This document shows positions 1 through 7,033 of a stretch of DNA of 13,216 bases, piece by piece. Position 1 is the first letter of the stretch. The number at the start of each line of letters is the position of its first letter. The notes below the pieces were generated by a model. The model made no database searches. It had not been told where the DNA came from and saw only the letters and a program-made list of their open reading frames with translations. The translations under genes and the position numbers were made by a program. This stretch comes from DATHBP01 sp035296085. GTDB taxonomy: Bacteria > Actinomycetota > Actinomycetes > Propionibacteriales > Nocardioidaceae. The DNA lies in NCBI GenBank assembly GCA_035296085.1, contig DATHBP010000008.1, positions 1-13,216 on the forward strand, written 5' to 3'.

Positions 1-81
1 GCGGCCGAGTGGGGTCACAAGGAGGTCGAGCTCGCTGCCCACGAGCTCCTGCAGTACCTCGACGAGCGCCGGAAGGCCTGA
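1..81 (+). CDS. C-terminal end of an unidentified protein (partial)
   Basis: An open frame runs in from the left edge and gives 26 residues before a TGA at 79-81. The visible tail (AAEWGHKEVELAAHELLQYL, then DERRKA) is charged and looks helical. The codons end almost entirely in G or C, as expected for real coding sequence in this genome. It is too short to assign to a family. It converges on the lipoprotein gene that ends at 193, and a strong inverted repeat lies between the two. Confidence 0.6.
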   Translation, partial: AAEWGHKEVELAAHELLQYLDERRKA

Positions 82-121
82 CGGTCCTAACAGCACGGGG
101 AGCTCAGCGAACGCGCGTCCG

Positions 122-167
122 GTTGTCAGGGTCCCGGCGACATATGGGCCGTCAGGACCCTGACAAC
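122..167. terminator. 13-bp perfect inverted repeat between convergent genes, probable bidirectional terminator
   Basis: Arms GTTGTCAGGGTCC (122-134) and GGACCCTGACAAC (155-167) are perfectly complementary around a 20-base loop. The repeat sits between two convergent gene ends (81 on + and 193 on -), the expected place for a shared transcription stop. Neither side has a T tract, but actinobacterial terminators often lack one. The loop is long for a terminator, so a protein-binding operator is an alternative. Confidence 0.55.
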
Positions 168-192
168 TTCGTCGTGCGCGGCTGAGGGGTGC

Positions 193-777
193 TCAGGCGG
201 CCGGCGCGCCGTTCGGTGTGACCACCAGCCAAAGGCCGCCGAACTCCGAGACGTTGTGGCAGAAGACTTGGTTGACGTCCTCGTGGGCGTAGAAGTACAG
301 CGGCTGCCCGGCGTAGGTGACCTGGCGGGTGCCATCCCTGCGCTGAGTGGTGCCCAGCAGGCCTGGTCGTGCGGCGTTGTCCACCTCCGGCTCGCCCCCC
401 GTGAGCACCGGCGGCCAGGCCACCGCGCAGGCGCCGTAGCACTCCGGCTTGCTGGTGGTCTCCTTGTCGAACAGGTAGATGGCCTGGCCGGACCGGTCGA
501 ACAGCATCGTCCCGTAGTCGCTGTCCCCGGTTGTTACCACGCGACCTCGCTGAGCCGGCGCAGATGTCGCGCCCGTACCGGATGGTGACTCTGTCGATGC
601 CGGCGCCGATGGCGATGGCGATGGCGACGGGGACTGCGATGACGACGGCGACTGCTCGGCATGCTGGCCCGGCGTCGACTCAGTGGGCTCTGCTTCTGTG
701 GAGCTGGTGCTGCGGTCAACGCCGCAGCCAGCCACCATTGCGGCAGTTGCGACGACCCCCATCAAGACTCGACGCAT
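193..777 (-). CDS. Secreted lipoprotein with COG4315-type repeat domain
   Basis: This 194-residue protein has a short positively charged start (MRR), a hydrophobic stretch and a lipobox V-A-G-C with the lipidated cysteine at residue 18. It should be exported and anchored to the outer face of the membrane. Residues about 22-75 form a Ser/Thr/Pro-rich linker. Residues about 78-190 match the 'secreted repeat of unknown function' family. The first half has YLFDKE and a CYGACAVAWPP motif (C113, C117). The second half has GQPLYFY and ends LWLVVTPNG. The reading frame is open further upstream (to 864), but the ATG at 775-777 is preferred because the signal peptide begins there. The family has no established biochemical role. 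The gene is divergent from the PGM1-like ligase. Confidence 0.88.
   Translation of the reverse strand: MRRVLMGVVATAAMVAGCGVDRSTSSTEAEPTESTPGQHAEQSPSSSQSPSPSPSPSAPASTESPSGTGATSAPAQRGRVVTTGDSDYGTMLFDRSGQAIYLFDKETTSKPECYGACAVAWPPVLTGGEPEVDNAARPGLLGTTQRRDGTRQVTYAGQPLYFYAHEDVNQVFCHNVSEFGGLWLVVTPNGAPAA
605..634. repeat. Short tandem hexamer repeat in the lipoprotein linker
   Basis: The unit GATGGC is repeated about three times and followed by degenerate copies (GACGGG and similar). On the coding strand this encodes the alternating Ser-Pro stretch of the lipoprotein linker. Such repeats can change length by slippage in 6-base steps without breaking the frame. This would lengthen or shorten the spacer between the membrane anchor and the domain. 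Confidence 0.6.
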
Positions 778-920
778 GTCCTGAGCAAACCACGCTCGAC
801 GCCTAATCAGTGCATCCAGAACGTCCCCGCTGCGGGCGCACCCGACAGACTGCGGACGAGGCACCGGGATGCATCAGAGGCGAGACACCGCTGGACTGGT
901 TCTGTCACAGTGTCGTCTCG
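778..920. promoter_or_regulatory. Divergent intergenic region (lipoprotein / PGM1-like ligase)
   Basis: These 143 bases separate the two divergent starts and should hold both promoters. No convincing -10/-35 pair or operator palindrome was found by eye. Its size depends on the ligase start. If the GTG at 810 were used, the region would shrink to about 32 bases. Confidence 0.4.
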
Positions 921-2381
921 GTGAAACCTAACGAGTCCGCACAGCGGTTCGAGCAGCTCCAAGGCGAGCGCCTGGAGAGGGCGTGGCGTGCCGATCTTCC
1001 GGGCTCGACCGATCCGCACGTCGTGGTTGCACTGCCCTCCTACTCGCTGGATCGCAGCGTGTACGAGCACTACGGCGCTCGAATCGGCCCATTGGAGAAT
1101 CGCTTCCTGTACGTCATTCTGCGCTCCCAGCTGCCAGGGGTCAGAACCATCTACCTGTCATCACTTCCGACTCCCGCAGAGGTCGTCGATGGGTATCTCG
1201 CGTTGGCACCTCCACAAGCCCGAACGACGATCGAGGGCAACAGTGCCTTGGTGTCTGTCGGCGATGCAGCCCCGAGGCCGTTGGCGGAGAAGCTCCTCGA
1301 CAGCCCGCACACGCTGACGGAGCTGCGTCGCCTCATCGGTGATGAGATCGCGTTGATCGAGGCTTGGAACGTCGGAGAAGCCGAGCGTGACCTGGCGCTT
1401 GCCCTTCAGGTGCCGGTCAACGGTACGGACCCCTCCTTGCGCGGCTTGGCCACCAAGAGCGCCGGTCGGCGCTTGTTCAGGAACCTGGGCATCCCGACGC
1501 CGGATGGCGTGGAAGGTGTTGCGTCTGCCGAGCAGGTCGTGGCCGCGGTCACCACCCTGAGGAAGCGTGACCCCGCGCTCGCGGGGGTCGTCGTCAAGCT
1601 GGACGACAGCGTGGCTGGCGACGGCAACGTCGTCCTGCGGTTCGCCGAGCTGCCAGCAGCGGAGGCGGCTCTCAGCGACGCGATTCGCCGAGCACTGCCC
1701 GCCTGGTATCTCACCGTGCTTGCCGGTGGCGGTGTCGTCGAGGCTCTCATCACGGGGGCGGACTTCTGCAGCCCGAGCGGGCAAGGCGCCATCCGGCCGG
1801 ATGGGCACATCGAGGTTCTCTCGACCCATGACCAAAGGCTCGGTGGTCCTGACGGCCAGATCTACGAGGGGTGCAGCTTCCCCGCCCGGGAGAGCTATGC
1901 CGCTGAGATCGGCCGACATGTGGCCGCCGTCGGAGCGGCGCTGGCAGCCGAGGGAGCCCTTGGGCGCTTCGCTGTCGACTTCGCCGCCATTCGCACCGGC
2001 GGTGGATGGGCACTGTTCGCGTTGGAGATCAATCTGCGAAAGGGCGGCACAACCCATCCGTTCGGGGTGACCCGGGTGCTGACCGGCGGCAGCTACGACC
2101 CTGAGTCGTCGTCCTTCGCCCTGACCGACGGAACCACGCGCTACTACGGCGCGACCGACAACCTCGTCGACGAAGGTTGGCTCGGCCGAAGCCCGCAGGT
2201 CGTACGCCAGCGGCTCGCAACGGCGGGGGTCGCCTTCGACCGGCGCTCGAGGGTGGGTGTGATCCCACACCTGTTGGACTGTCTGGCTATCGATGGGCGC
2301 ATGGGATACACGGCGATAGCCGAGTCACGGGAACAGGTCGCCGATCTGGAAGCCACCGTCAAGAGTGCACTGGCCAGCTGA
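921..2381 (+). CDS. ATP-grasp ligase of the PGM1 (peptide ligase) type
   Basis: The product (486 residues from the GTG at 921) resembles ATP-grasp proteins annotated as 'peptide ligase PGM1-related', named after the pheganomycin enzyme that joins an amino-acid-derived acid to a peptide. The N-terminal third carries the family landmarks PSYSLD (about 39-44) and a conserved VSVGDAAPRPLAEKLL stretch (about 111-126). The ATP-grasp core has TKSAGRRLF (K179), VVVKLDDSVAGDGN (K226), AVDF (D353) and the metal/ATP-binding ALEINLRKGGTTHP (E369, N371). A roughly 75-residue PGM1 C-terminal domain follows. The frame is open back to a GTG at 810, just after an in-frame TAA. The start at 921 is preferred because family-like sequence begins soon after it, but neither start has a clear ribosome-binding site. 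The substrate is unknown. The gene is convergent with the HtrA-like gene and appears to stand alone. Confidence 0.85.
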   Translation: MKPNESAQRFEQLQGERLERAWRADLPGSTDPHVVVALPSYSLDRSVYEHYGARIGPLENRFLYVILRSQLPGVRTIYLSSLPTPAEVVDGYLALAPPQARTTIEGNSALVSVGDAAPRPLAEKLLDSPHTLTELRRLIGDEIALIEAWNVGEAERDLALALQVPVNGTDPSLRGLATKSAGRRLFRNLGIPTPDGVEGVASAEQVVAAVTTLRKRDPALAGVVVKLDDSVAGDGNVVLRFAELPAAEAALSDAIRRALPAWYLTVLAGGGVVEALITGADFCSPSGQGAIRPDGHIEVLSTHDQRLGGPDGQIYEGCSFPARESYAAEIGRHVAAVGAALAAEGALGRFAVDFAAIRTGGGWALFALEINLRKGGTTHPFGVTRVLTGGSYDPESSSFALTDGTTRYYGATDNLVDEGWLGRSPQVVRQRLATAGVAFDRRSRVGVIPHLLDCLAIDGRMGYTAIAESREQVADLEATVKSALAS

Positions 2382-2443
2382 CGTGGTGGAGCTGACAACG
2401 AGGAGCAAGTGCTTGTCGCGTCGCGCCGGCCCCAGGTGCTCGT

Positions 2444-3409
2444 CTAGCCGGTGAGCTCGATCGGCTCTGCGATCACGTCCACCATCGCGCCGTGCCGCAT
2501 GACCGTGATCGGGAGCGGCCGCCCGATGGCCTCGGCGAAGAGCAGCCGCTGCAGGCTCTGCGCGTCCGCCACCGGTGAGCGGCCAGCCGTCAGCACCAGA
2601 TCGCCGGCCTTCAAGCCCGCACGGTGGGCTGGGGAGCCATCGATGACCTCGACGACGCGAAGGGCGAAACGCTGGCCGAGCTGCGAGCGCAAGGAGTCGG
2701 GCAGTGGGGTTGGAGTGTTCACCAGCCCCAGGTAGGCACGCCGCACCCGCCCGTCGCGCATCAGCGACATGATGATCTTGCGGGCAGTGGCATTGATCGG
2801 AATGGCAAGGCCGAGACCCACGCCGGCGACGGCGGTGTTGATGCCCACGACGCGAGCGCGGCTGTCCACCAGGGCTCCGCCTGAGTTGCCGGGGTTGAGC
2901 GCCGCATCGGTCTGGATGACGTCTTCGATGACGCGCCCGGCCCGGCTCGACCGCGTGGGCAGAGAGCGGCCGAGTCCGCTCACAACGCCAGCGGTGACAG
3001 AGCCGGTGAGTCCGAGAGGGTTACCGACCGCCACGACGAGCTGGCCCACCCGCAGGCTGTCGGCGTCGCCGAGGCTGGCTGCGGAGGCCGGCGTGCTTGA
3101 CCGAGCTCTGATCACGGCAAGGTCCGAGAGCGGATCGGCCCCGATCACGTCGATGCCAGTCTCGCTGCCGTCAGAGAACGCAGCCGTGCCGGTGACGGCG
3201 CGACCGACCACGTGCGCGTTGGTCAGCATGAACCCGTCCTCGGTGAAAACGACGGCCGAACCCGACCCCACAGCGGAGCGGCCGTGCTGCTGGCCGCCCA
3301 CGGTCAGCGCGGCCACGTGCGCGGTGACGATCTCAGCGACCGACGTCACCACGCTCGAGTAGGCATCTAACGCCTCGGCGTCTGGGTTCACTTCGCGGCT
3401 GGTTGTCAC
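2444..3409 (-). CDS. HtrA/DegP-like trypsin-fold serine protease with C-terminal PDZ domain
   Basis: This is a 321-residue serine protease. The catalytic triad is visible: H66 in MLTNAHVVG, D96 in DPLSDLAVI and S176 in NPGNSGGAL. A PDZ domain covers about residues 225-316. In the family, PDZ domains recognise the C-termini of damaged or regulatory proteins. No signal peptide or membrane helix precedes the protease domain. The GTG start has GAGGAG 7 bases upstream, and an in-frame TAA lies shortly before that, so there is no hidden leader. The protein is therefore probably cytoplasmic, whereas many actinobacterial HtrA proteins are membrane-anchored. It is the last gene of a five-gene co-oriented run, 76 bases after the zinc-finger gene. 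It may also have its own promoter in that gap. Confidence 0.92.
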   Translation of the reverse strand: MTTSREVNPDAEALDAYSSVVTSVAEIVTAHVAALTVGGQQHGRSAVGSGSAVVFTEDGFMLTNAHVVGRAVTGTAAFSDGSETGIDVIGADPLSDLAVIRARSSTPASAASLGDADSLRVGQLVVAVGNPLGLTGSVTAGVVSGLGRSLPTRSSRAGRVIEDVIQTDAALNPGNSGGALVDSRARVVGINTAVAGVGLGLAIPINATARKIIMSLMRDGRVRRAYLGLVNTPTPLPDSLRSQLGQRFALRVVEVIDGSPAHRAGLKAGDLVLTAGRSPVADAQSLQRLLFAEAIGRPLPITVMRHGAMVDVIAEPIELTG

Positions 3410-3443
3410 CTGCGGGCTCCTCGGTGATTACATGCTTACACTG

Positions 3444-3471
3444 AGCCTAGCCCTGCGCCAGCACGGCTCAC
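3444..3471 (-). promoter_or_regulatory. Possible internal promoter for the HtrA-like gene
   Basis: On the minus strand a TAGGCT (fits TANNNT, 3449-3444) lies 16 bases after GTGAGC (3471-3466, three of six matches to TTGACA). It lies in the 76-base gap between the zinc-finger stop and the protease start. The match is weak, so this is only a candidate for extra expression of the last gene. Confidence 0.25.
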
Positions 3472-3485
3472 CACCAGAGCGGCAG

Positions 3486-3743
3486 TCAAACCAAGGTCTC
3501 GTCGACGAAGCACCAGCGCCACTCCTCGCCGGGCTCGAATGAACGCACGATCGGGTGCGACGTGGAGCGAAAGTGGGCGGTGGCGTGCCGCTGCGGTGAG
3601 GAATCGCAGCAGGCGACATGGCCGCACTGCAGGCACTCTCGCAGGTGCACCCAGCTGGTGCCGGCGGCCAGGCAGTCAGAGCATCCGTCGGCACTGTCTG
3701 GTTGGACGTCGCGGATGGACTCCGTATGCGTACACGCGGACAT
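3486..3743 (-). CDS. Small UBP-type zinc-finger protein
   Basis: The 85-residue product is essentially one ZnF-UBP domain. The zinc-ligand pattern is C4/H6, C21-x2-C24, C37-x2-C40, H42, C45/C46, H53, H57 and H63. The typical core WVHLRECLQCGHVACCD and the closing EPGEEWRWCFVDE are both present. In eukaryotic deubiquitinases and HDAC6 this fold binds the free C-terminal Gly-Gly of ubiquitin. The ligand of bacterial versions is not established. The ATG has AAGGG 8 bases upstream, and the gene begins 16 bases after the ferritin-like gene stops, so the two are probably co-transcribed. A longer frame (to 4037) is open upstream but only overlaps the ferritin-like gene. Confidence 0.9.
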   Translation of the reverse strand: MSACTHTESIRDVQPDSADGCSDCLAAGTSWVHLRECLQCGHVACCDSSPQRHATAHFRSTSHPIVRSFEPGEEWRWCFVDETLV

Positions 3744-3759
3744 GCGTACATCCCTTCTG

Positions 3760-5040
3760 TCAGGCGGAGGTGCCTGCGGGCTCGGTATGGCGAGCCAACG
3801 TTTCGCCGAAGGCCCGGAGCTTGGCTGCCACCCGATCGAGCACGACGCGGGTCTGCGGCTCTGCCTCGATGCTGTCCGCAAAGTCGGCGGTCTCGTCCAG
3901 CCGCTCACGGAAGCGGATCCAGGCGGAGCGTCGATGCGGCAGCAAGAAGTTGGAACGGTAGGCGAGCTGGAAGTTCGCGCCGGCGGTGAGACCTGGGTGC
4001 TCCGGCCCGACCGGAAGCTTGGCGAGCGCCAGGCCAAGTGGCTTGATGGCGCCGAACATCAAACCGACGCTGGTGTCGGCCAGGACAGCGAGCTGCTCGT
4101 CGGTCTCCCGGCCGAACGCGAAGTAGCGCGCGATCATCTGCAGCAGCAGGTCGTAGACGACGTTGAACAGGTCGGAGATCTCAGCGGTCACCGGGTCGGT
4201 GATGAGGATCGCCGGTTCCACGCCGTCCACCGGCCGGACGCCGGCTGCGCTGACGGGGTGCGCCGGCTCGAAGGTGGGGTCTGCCGCTTTCGCGGCTAGG
4301 TACTCCTCGAGGACGGCGACGAACCTGCCGTAGTGCGCCTCGGTCCAGTCGCCGCGCGCACCCTCGCCCTGCTCCACGATTCGCTCGATGGCGTCGGCGG
4401 CCGTCTTCAGGTCGCGGATCGGGACAAGATCGGGCCAGCCGAAGGATGCAGGTGAGGCCTGCGCCCGTGGCGGCCCGATGAACAGCTTGTCCTCGCCGTA
4501 CTTGTCGGCCAACCGCACCAGTCCCGCCTCGATGGAGCGGTACAGGTGCCCGACCGTGGCGAACTCCTGCCCGCGTGGCACCAGGTCCCGCTCCGACACC
4601 GGGGGCAGCGGGCCACCGGCCGGCTCGAACCCTTCGGCGTCCGCCAGCTCGATGCCCTCGGGCCGCTCGAGGAACACGATGTGGCGCAGCGCCTGCTCAC
4701 CGAACCGCAGCAGGGCCAGCTGGACACCGGCCGGATAGCCCTTCGCCTGGTGGGGCATGTGCGGCCGGCTCACGAACGGCGCCGAACCGATGGCCGTCAG
4801 CAGGTTGTTGACGAGCGCCCAGTGCAGCATCTCCTCGCCGGCGATCGTGAGCAGGACCTTGCGCCAGCGCTCGACATCGGGGAGGCGGTCAGCCGGGAGG
4901 CCGTCGTCGGGCTCCTGCTTCAAGCTGAACGCGGCGTACAGGTACTCGCACAGCAGGCCGTGCTCGAGCTCAGCGGCCTCGCAGAGCAGATAGCTCAGCG
5001 TCTTACGGTTCTCGATGACGATCGGCGGCTCCGCCGTCAT
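3760..5040 (-). CDS. Ferritin-like diiron protein, VioB/iminophenyl-pyruvate dimer synthase-like
   Basis: The 426-residue protein resembles the ferritin-like domain found in VioB and related iminophenyl-pyruvate dimer synthases. Candidate iron ligands follow the four-helix pattern: ELEH (E24, E26, H27) in helix 1, E70-x2-H73 (GEEMLHW) in helix 2, E171 in a third helix, and the QGEG...EAHY segment (about 224-237) in a fourth. The second half (about 280-426) is helical and matches family members of similar length. Those enzymes couple amino-acid-derived imines oxidatively in pigment and indolocarbazole pathways. No other gene of such a pathway is visible here, so the substrate is unknown. The ATG overlaps the TGA of the upstream Rieske gene as ATGA, implying translational coupling and joint function. 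Confidence 0.82.
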   Translation of the reverse strand: MTAEPPIVIENRKTLSYLLCEAAELEHGLLCEYLYAAFSLKQEPDDGLPADRLPDVERWRKVLLTIAGEEMLHWALVNNLLTAIGSAPFVSRPHMPHQAKGYPAGVQLALLRFGEQALRHIVFLERPEGIELADAEGFEPAGGPLPPVSERDLVPRGQEFATVGHLYRSIEAGLVRLADKYGEDKLFIGPPRAQASPASFGWPDLVPIRDLKTAADAIERIVEQGEGARGDWTEAHYGRFVAVLEEYLAAKAADPTFEPAHPVSAAGVRPVDGVEPAILITDPVTAEISDLFNVVYDLLLQMIARYFAFGRETDEQLAVLADTSVGLMFGAIKPLGLALAKLPVGPEHPGLTAGANFQLAYRSNFLLPHRRSAWIRFRERLDETADFADSIEAEPQTRVVLDRVAAKLRAFGETLARHTEPAGTSA

Positions 5041-5885
5041 CGGGTTTGCACCTCGATCTGGCCGTCGCGGACTCGGACGTCATACGTGGGCTGTGGCGTG
5101 GACGCCGGTCCTCGCAGGATGCTGCCGTCGCGGAGCCGGAACGTGCTGCCGTGCCAGGGGCAGGTGACGCACCCGTCGGCGATGTCGCCATCAGCGAGGG
5201 GACCCCCCAGGTGGCTGCACGTGTTGGCGATGGCGAAGAGCTCCCCGTCGACGCGGGTAACCAGCACCGGAGCTTTTCCGGCAAAGACGGTTCGCCGGTC
5301 CCCCTCGGCGAGCTGGTCCTCGGCGAGGACGGCCCTCCATTTGCGCGGCCGCTGTTCGAAGGCGGTCCGGTTGACGTTGACCCCGCGAGAGAACACAAGG
5401 TGCCCACCGAGAAAGCCCCCGAAGGAGAGCAACCCGAAGGCGGCTGCGCTGAGCGCCTTGCCGCGGCCACGGTGACCGGACCGGCGAGACGCGAGTGACG
5501 CAGTGAACAACGACAAGGCGCCGACGTTCGCCGCCGCGTGCACCAGTCCGACGCGGGTGTCCGCTCCGGTGGTGTCCGACCAGTCGTTGAGCCCAGCCGC
5601 CGCTGTCGGCACGGCAGCGGCGATGCCGACCGCGAGGAGACGATCCGCCGCCGGAGCCGCGATCGGCCCACCCACCGTGTCGAGCAGCACCGACATCGAC
5701 CAGGCGCCGATCGGAACATCCTTCAGCACCGGGTGCAGAGGGTGCCCGAGGTTGGTGCCGCTGAGGGCGTTGCGCACGACGCGCGGCCGTACGGCGCGGC
5801 TCACTGTGGACTTGATCGGCGCACTGACCTTGTCGAGCGCCCGCATCTGCTCCACGCTGGTGGCGAGACGGCCTGGCAGGTTCAT
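5037..5885 (-). CDS. DUF2231 membrane protein fused to a Rieske [2Fe-2S] domain
   Basis: This 282-residue protein has two parts. Residues about 45-170 form a DUF2231-type membrane domain. It begins with GHPLHPVLKDVPIGAW and contains about four hydrophobic segments (about 57-72, 82-98, 113-132 and 147-165). Residues about 183-282 form a Rieske ferredoxin domain with both cluster motifs intact: C223-S-H225 in TCSHLGGPL and C242-P-W-H245 in CPWHGSTF. The protein should therefore present a [2Fe-2S] cluster at the membrane and pass electrons to or from a partner. The ATG is chosen because a strong AGGGGGAA ribosome site precedes it. The open frame extends to 6296, but that part only shadows the methyltransferase gene. 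The gene follows the methyltransferase by 49 bases and overlaps the ferritin-like gene. Confidence 0.92.
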   Translation of the reverse strand: MNLPGRLATSVEQMRALDKVSAPIKSTVSRAVRPRVVRNALSGTNLGHPLHPVLKDVPIGAWSMSVLLDTVGGPIAAPAADRLLAVGIAAAVPTAAAGLNDWSDTTGADTRVGLVHAAANVGALSLFTASLASRRSGHRGRGKALSAAAFGLLSFGGFLGGHLVFSRGVNVNRTAFEQRPRKWRAVLAEDQLAEGDRRTVFAGKAPVLVTRVDGELFAIANTCSHLGGPLADGDIADGCVTCPWHGSTFRLRDGSILRGPASTPQPTYDVRVRDGQIEVQTR

Positions 5886-5934
5886 CACGGTTCCCCCTTC
5901 TGGGACTGCGCTGGACTGGCGGCTGCGGATCGGC

Positions 5935-6963
5935 TCAGAGGGCGGTGCGGCCGAGCTCCAGGTTCCGTGCGAGCAACGTCGGGTCCGTACCGAGGTAGGC
6001 GTGCTTGGACATGTCCGCCGAGAACCGGCTTGCCTCGGGTTTGCGTCCCAGCGCCTCGGCCATCGCCCGGACATGGTGCGGAGCGGTGCCGCAGCACCCA
6101 CCGAGGTAGGCGACCCCAAGCTCGCTGGCCTCCCCAGCGAACGCGGCCATCTCCGAGCGGGTGAGCAGGTGCGGGTCCAGCTCGGTCGGAAACGCGAGCT
6201 GCTCGCCGTTGCGCAGCGACTGGAACGTCGGCTGCTCACTGGTCGTCCGGTACGGAACCGGGACCGCCGCCACCGCCGGCAGGTGCGACCAGTCATCGGG
6301 AGTCAGCTCACGGAGCAGCTCCAGGGTCTGGTCCGGCCCTCGCGAGCAGTTGAGCCCCACCACCCGCGCACCGGCGTCGGCGAGACGCCGCAGCGCCTCC
6401 GGGACGCTCCAGTCCTCAGTCGTCCGCCCGGTCTGCTGGATGCCCAAGGTGGTGACGGCGTCGAGACCGGCCTCGACGATCACCCGGGTGGCGAGCACCG
6501 CCTCTTCCCCGTCCCCGAACGTCTCGCCGATGACGAAGTCGACGCCCGCGTCCATCGCCCACTGCACCTGCTCCTCGAACATCGCGCGGACCCGGGCAGG
6601 CGCTTGCGGATCGTCTGGGTCCCACACATTGGTGTTGCAGATGTTGCCGGCCAGCAGGAGGCCGTGCTCCCTGGCGACCTCGGCGGCGAGACGCAGCGCC
6701 TGCCGGTTGATGCGCTCGAGGTCCGCCTCGCGGCCGATGATGCGGAGCTTCTCCCGGTGCGCGTAGTAGGTGAAAGCCTCGACGACATCGGTGCCAGCGT
6801 GCGCGAACTCCTGGTGCAGCTCGGTGACCTTCTCCGGGTGTTCGAGCACCACCTCCGGGACGAACGCTCCCGCCTGCAGATAGCCACGTCGTTCCAGCTC
6901 GAAGAGGTAACCCTCCGCTATCAGCAGGGGCCCCTGGTCGAGTCGCTCGCCGAGCCGGCTCAT
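5935..6963 (-). CDS. Homocysteine S-methyltransferase (betaine-homocysteine type) family protein
   Basis: The 342-residue protein has the zinc-binding cysteines of the family: C206 in GLNCSRGP and C290-C291 in GGCCGTAPHHVRAM. They sit in a TIM-barrel-like sequence. Family members transfer a methyl group from betaine, S-methylmethionine or a related donor to homocysteine or another thiol, making methionine. The N-terminal loop reads IAEGYLFELERRG, unlike the more usual GDGGMGTEL, so the methyl donor or acceptor may differ. The ATG has GAGGAGGA 5 bases upstream. It is the first gene of the five-gene run, so the promoter for the run should lie in 6964-7100. An inverted repeat (TCATGTC...GACATGA) is found there. 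Confidence 0.88.
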   Translation of the reverse strand: MSRLGERLDQGPLLIAEGYLFELERRGYLQAGAFVPEVVLEHPEKVTELHQEFAHAGTDVVEAFTYYAHREKLRIIGREADLERINRQALRLAAEVAREHGLLLAGNICNTNVWDPDDPQAPARVRAMFEEQVQWAMDAGVDFVIGETFGDGEEAVLATRVIVEAGLDAVTTLGIQQTGRTTEDWSVPEALRRLADAGARVVGLNCSRGPDQTLELLRELTPDDWSHLPAVAAVPVPYRTTSEQPTFQSLRNGEQLAFPTELDPHLLTRSEMAAFAGEASELGVAYLGGCCGTAPHHVRAMAEALGRKPEASRFSADMSKHAYLGTDPTLLARNLELGRTAL

Positions 6964-7011
6964 GGCGGTCCTCCTCTGCTCGCGTGCACACCATGGTGCC
7001 GAGCAAGGCTT

Positions 7012-7033
7012 TCATGTCCAGTCCGCGACATGA
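7012..7033. promoter_or_regulatory. 7-bp inverted repeat upstream of the methyltransferase operon
   Basis: Arms TCATGTC (7012-7018) and GACATGA (7027-7033) are separated by 8 bases, about 50 bases upstream of the methyltransferase ATG. A second short palindrome, CACCATGGTG, lies at 6989-6998. Either could be an operator or an RNA hairpin in the leader. Both are short enough to arise by chance. Confidence 0.3.

Noticed and set aside
2382..2443. Possible terminator between the ligase and protease genes
   Set aside because: Only a 5-bp GAGCA/TGCTC pairing with a long loop was found, too weak to call.
5886..6296. Upstream extension of the Rieske open frame
   Set aside because: The extension is Arg/Ser-rich shadow sequence of the methyltransferase gene. 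A strong ribosome site marks the ATG at 5885.
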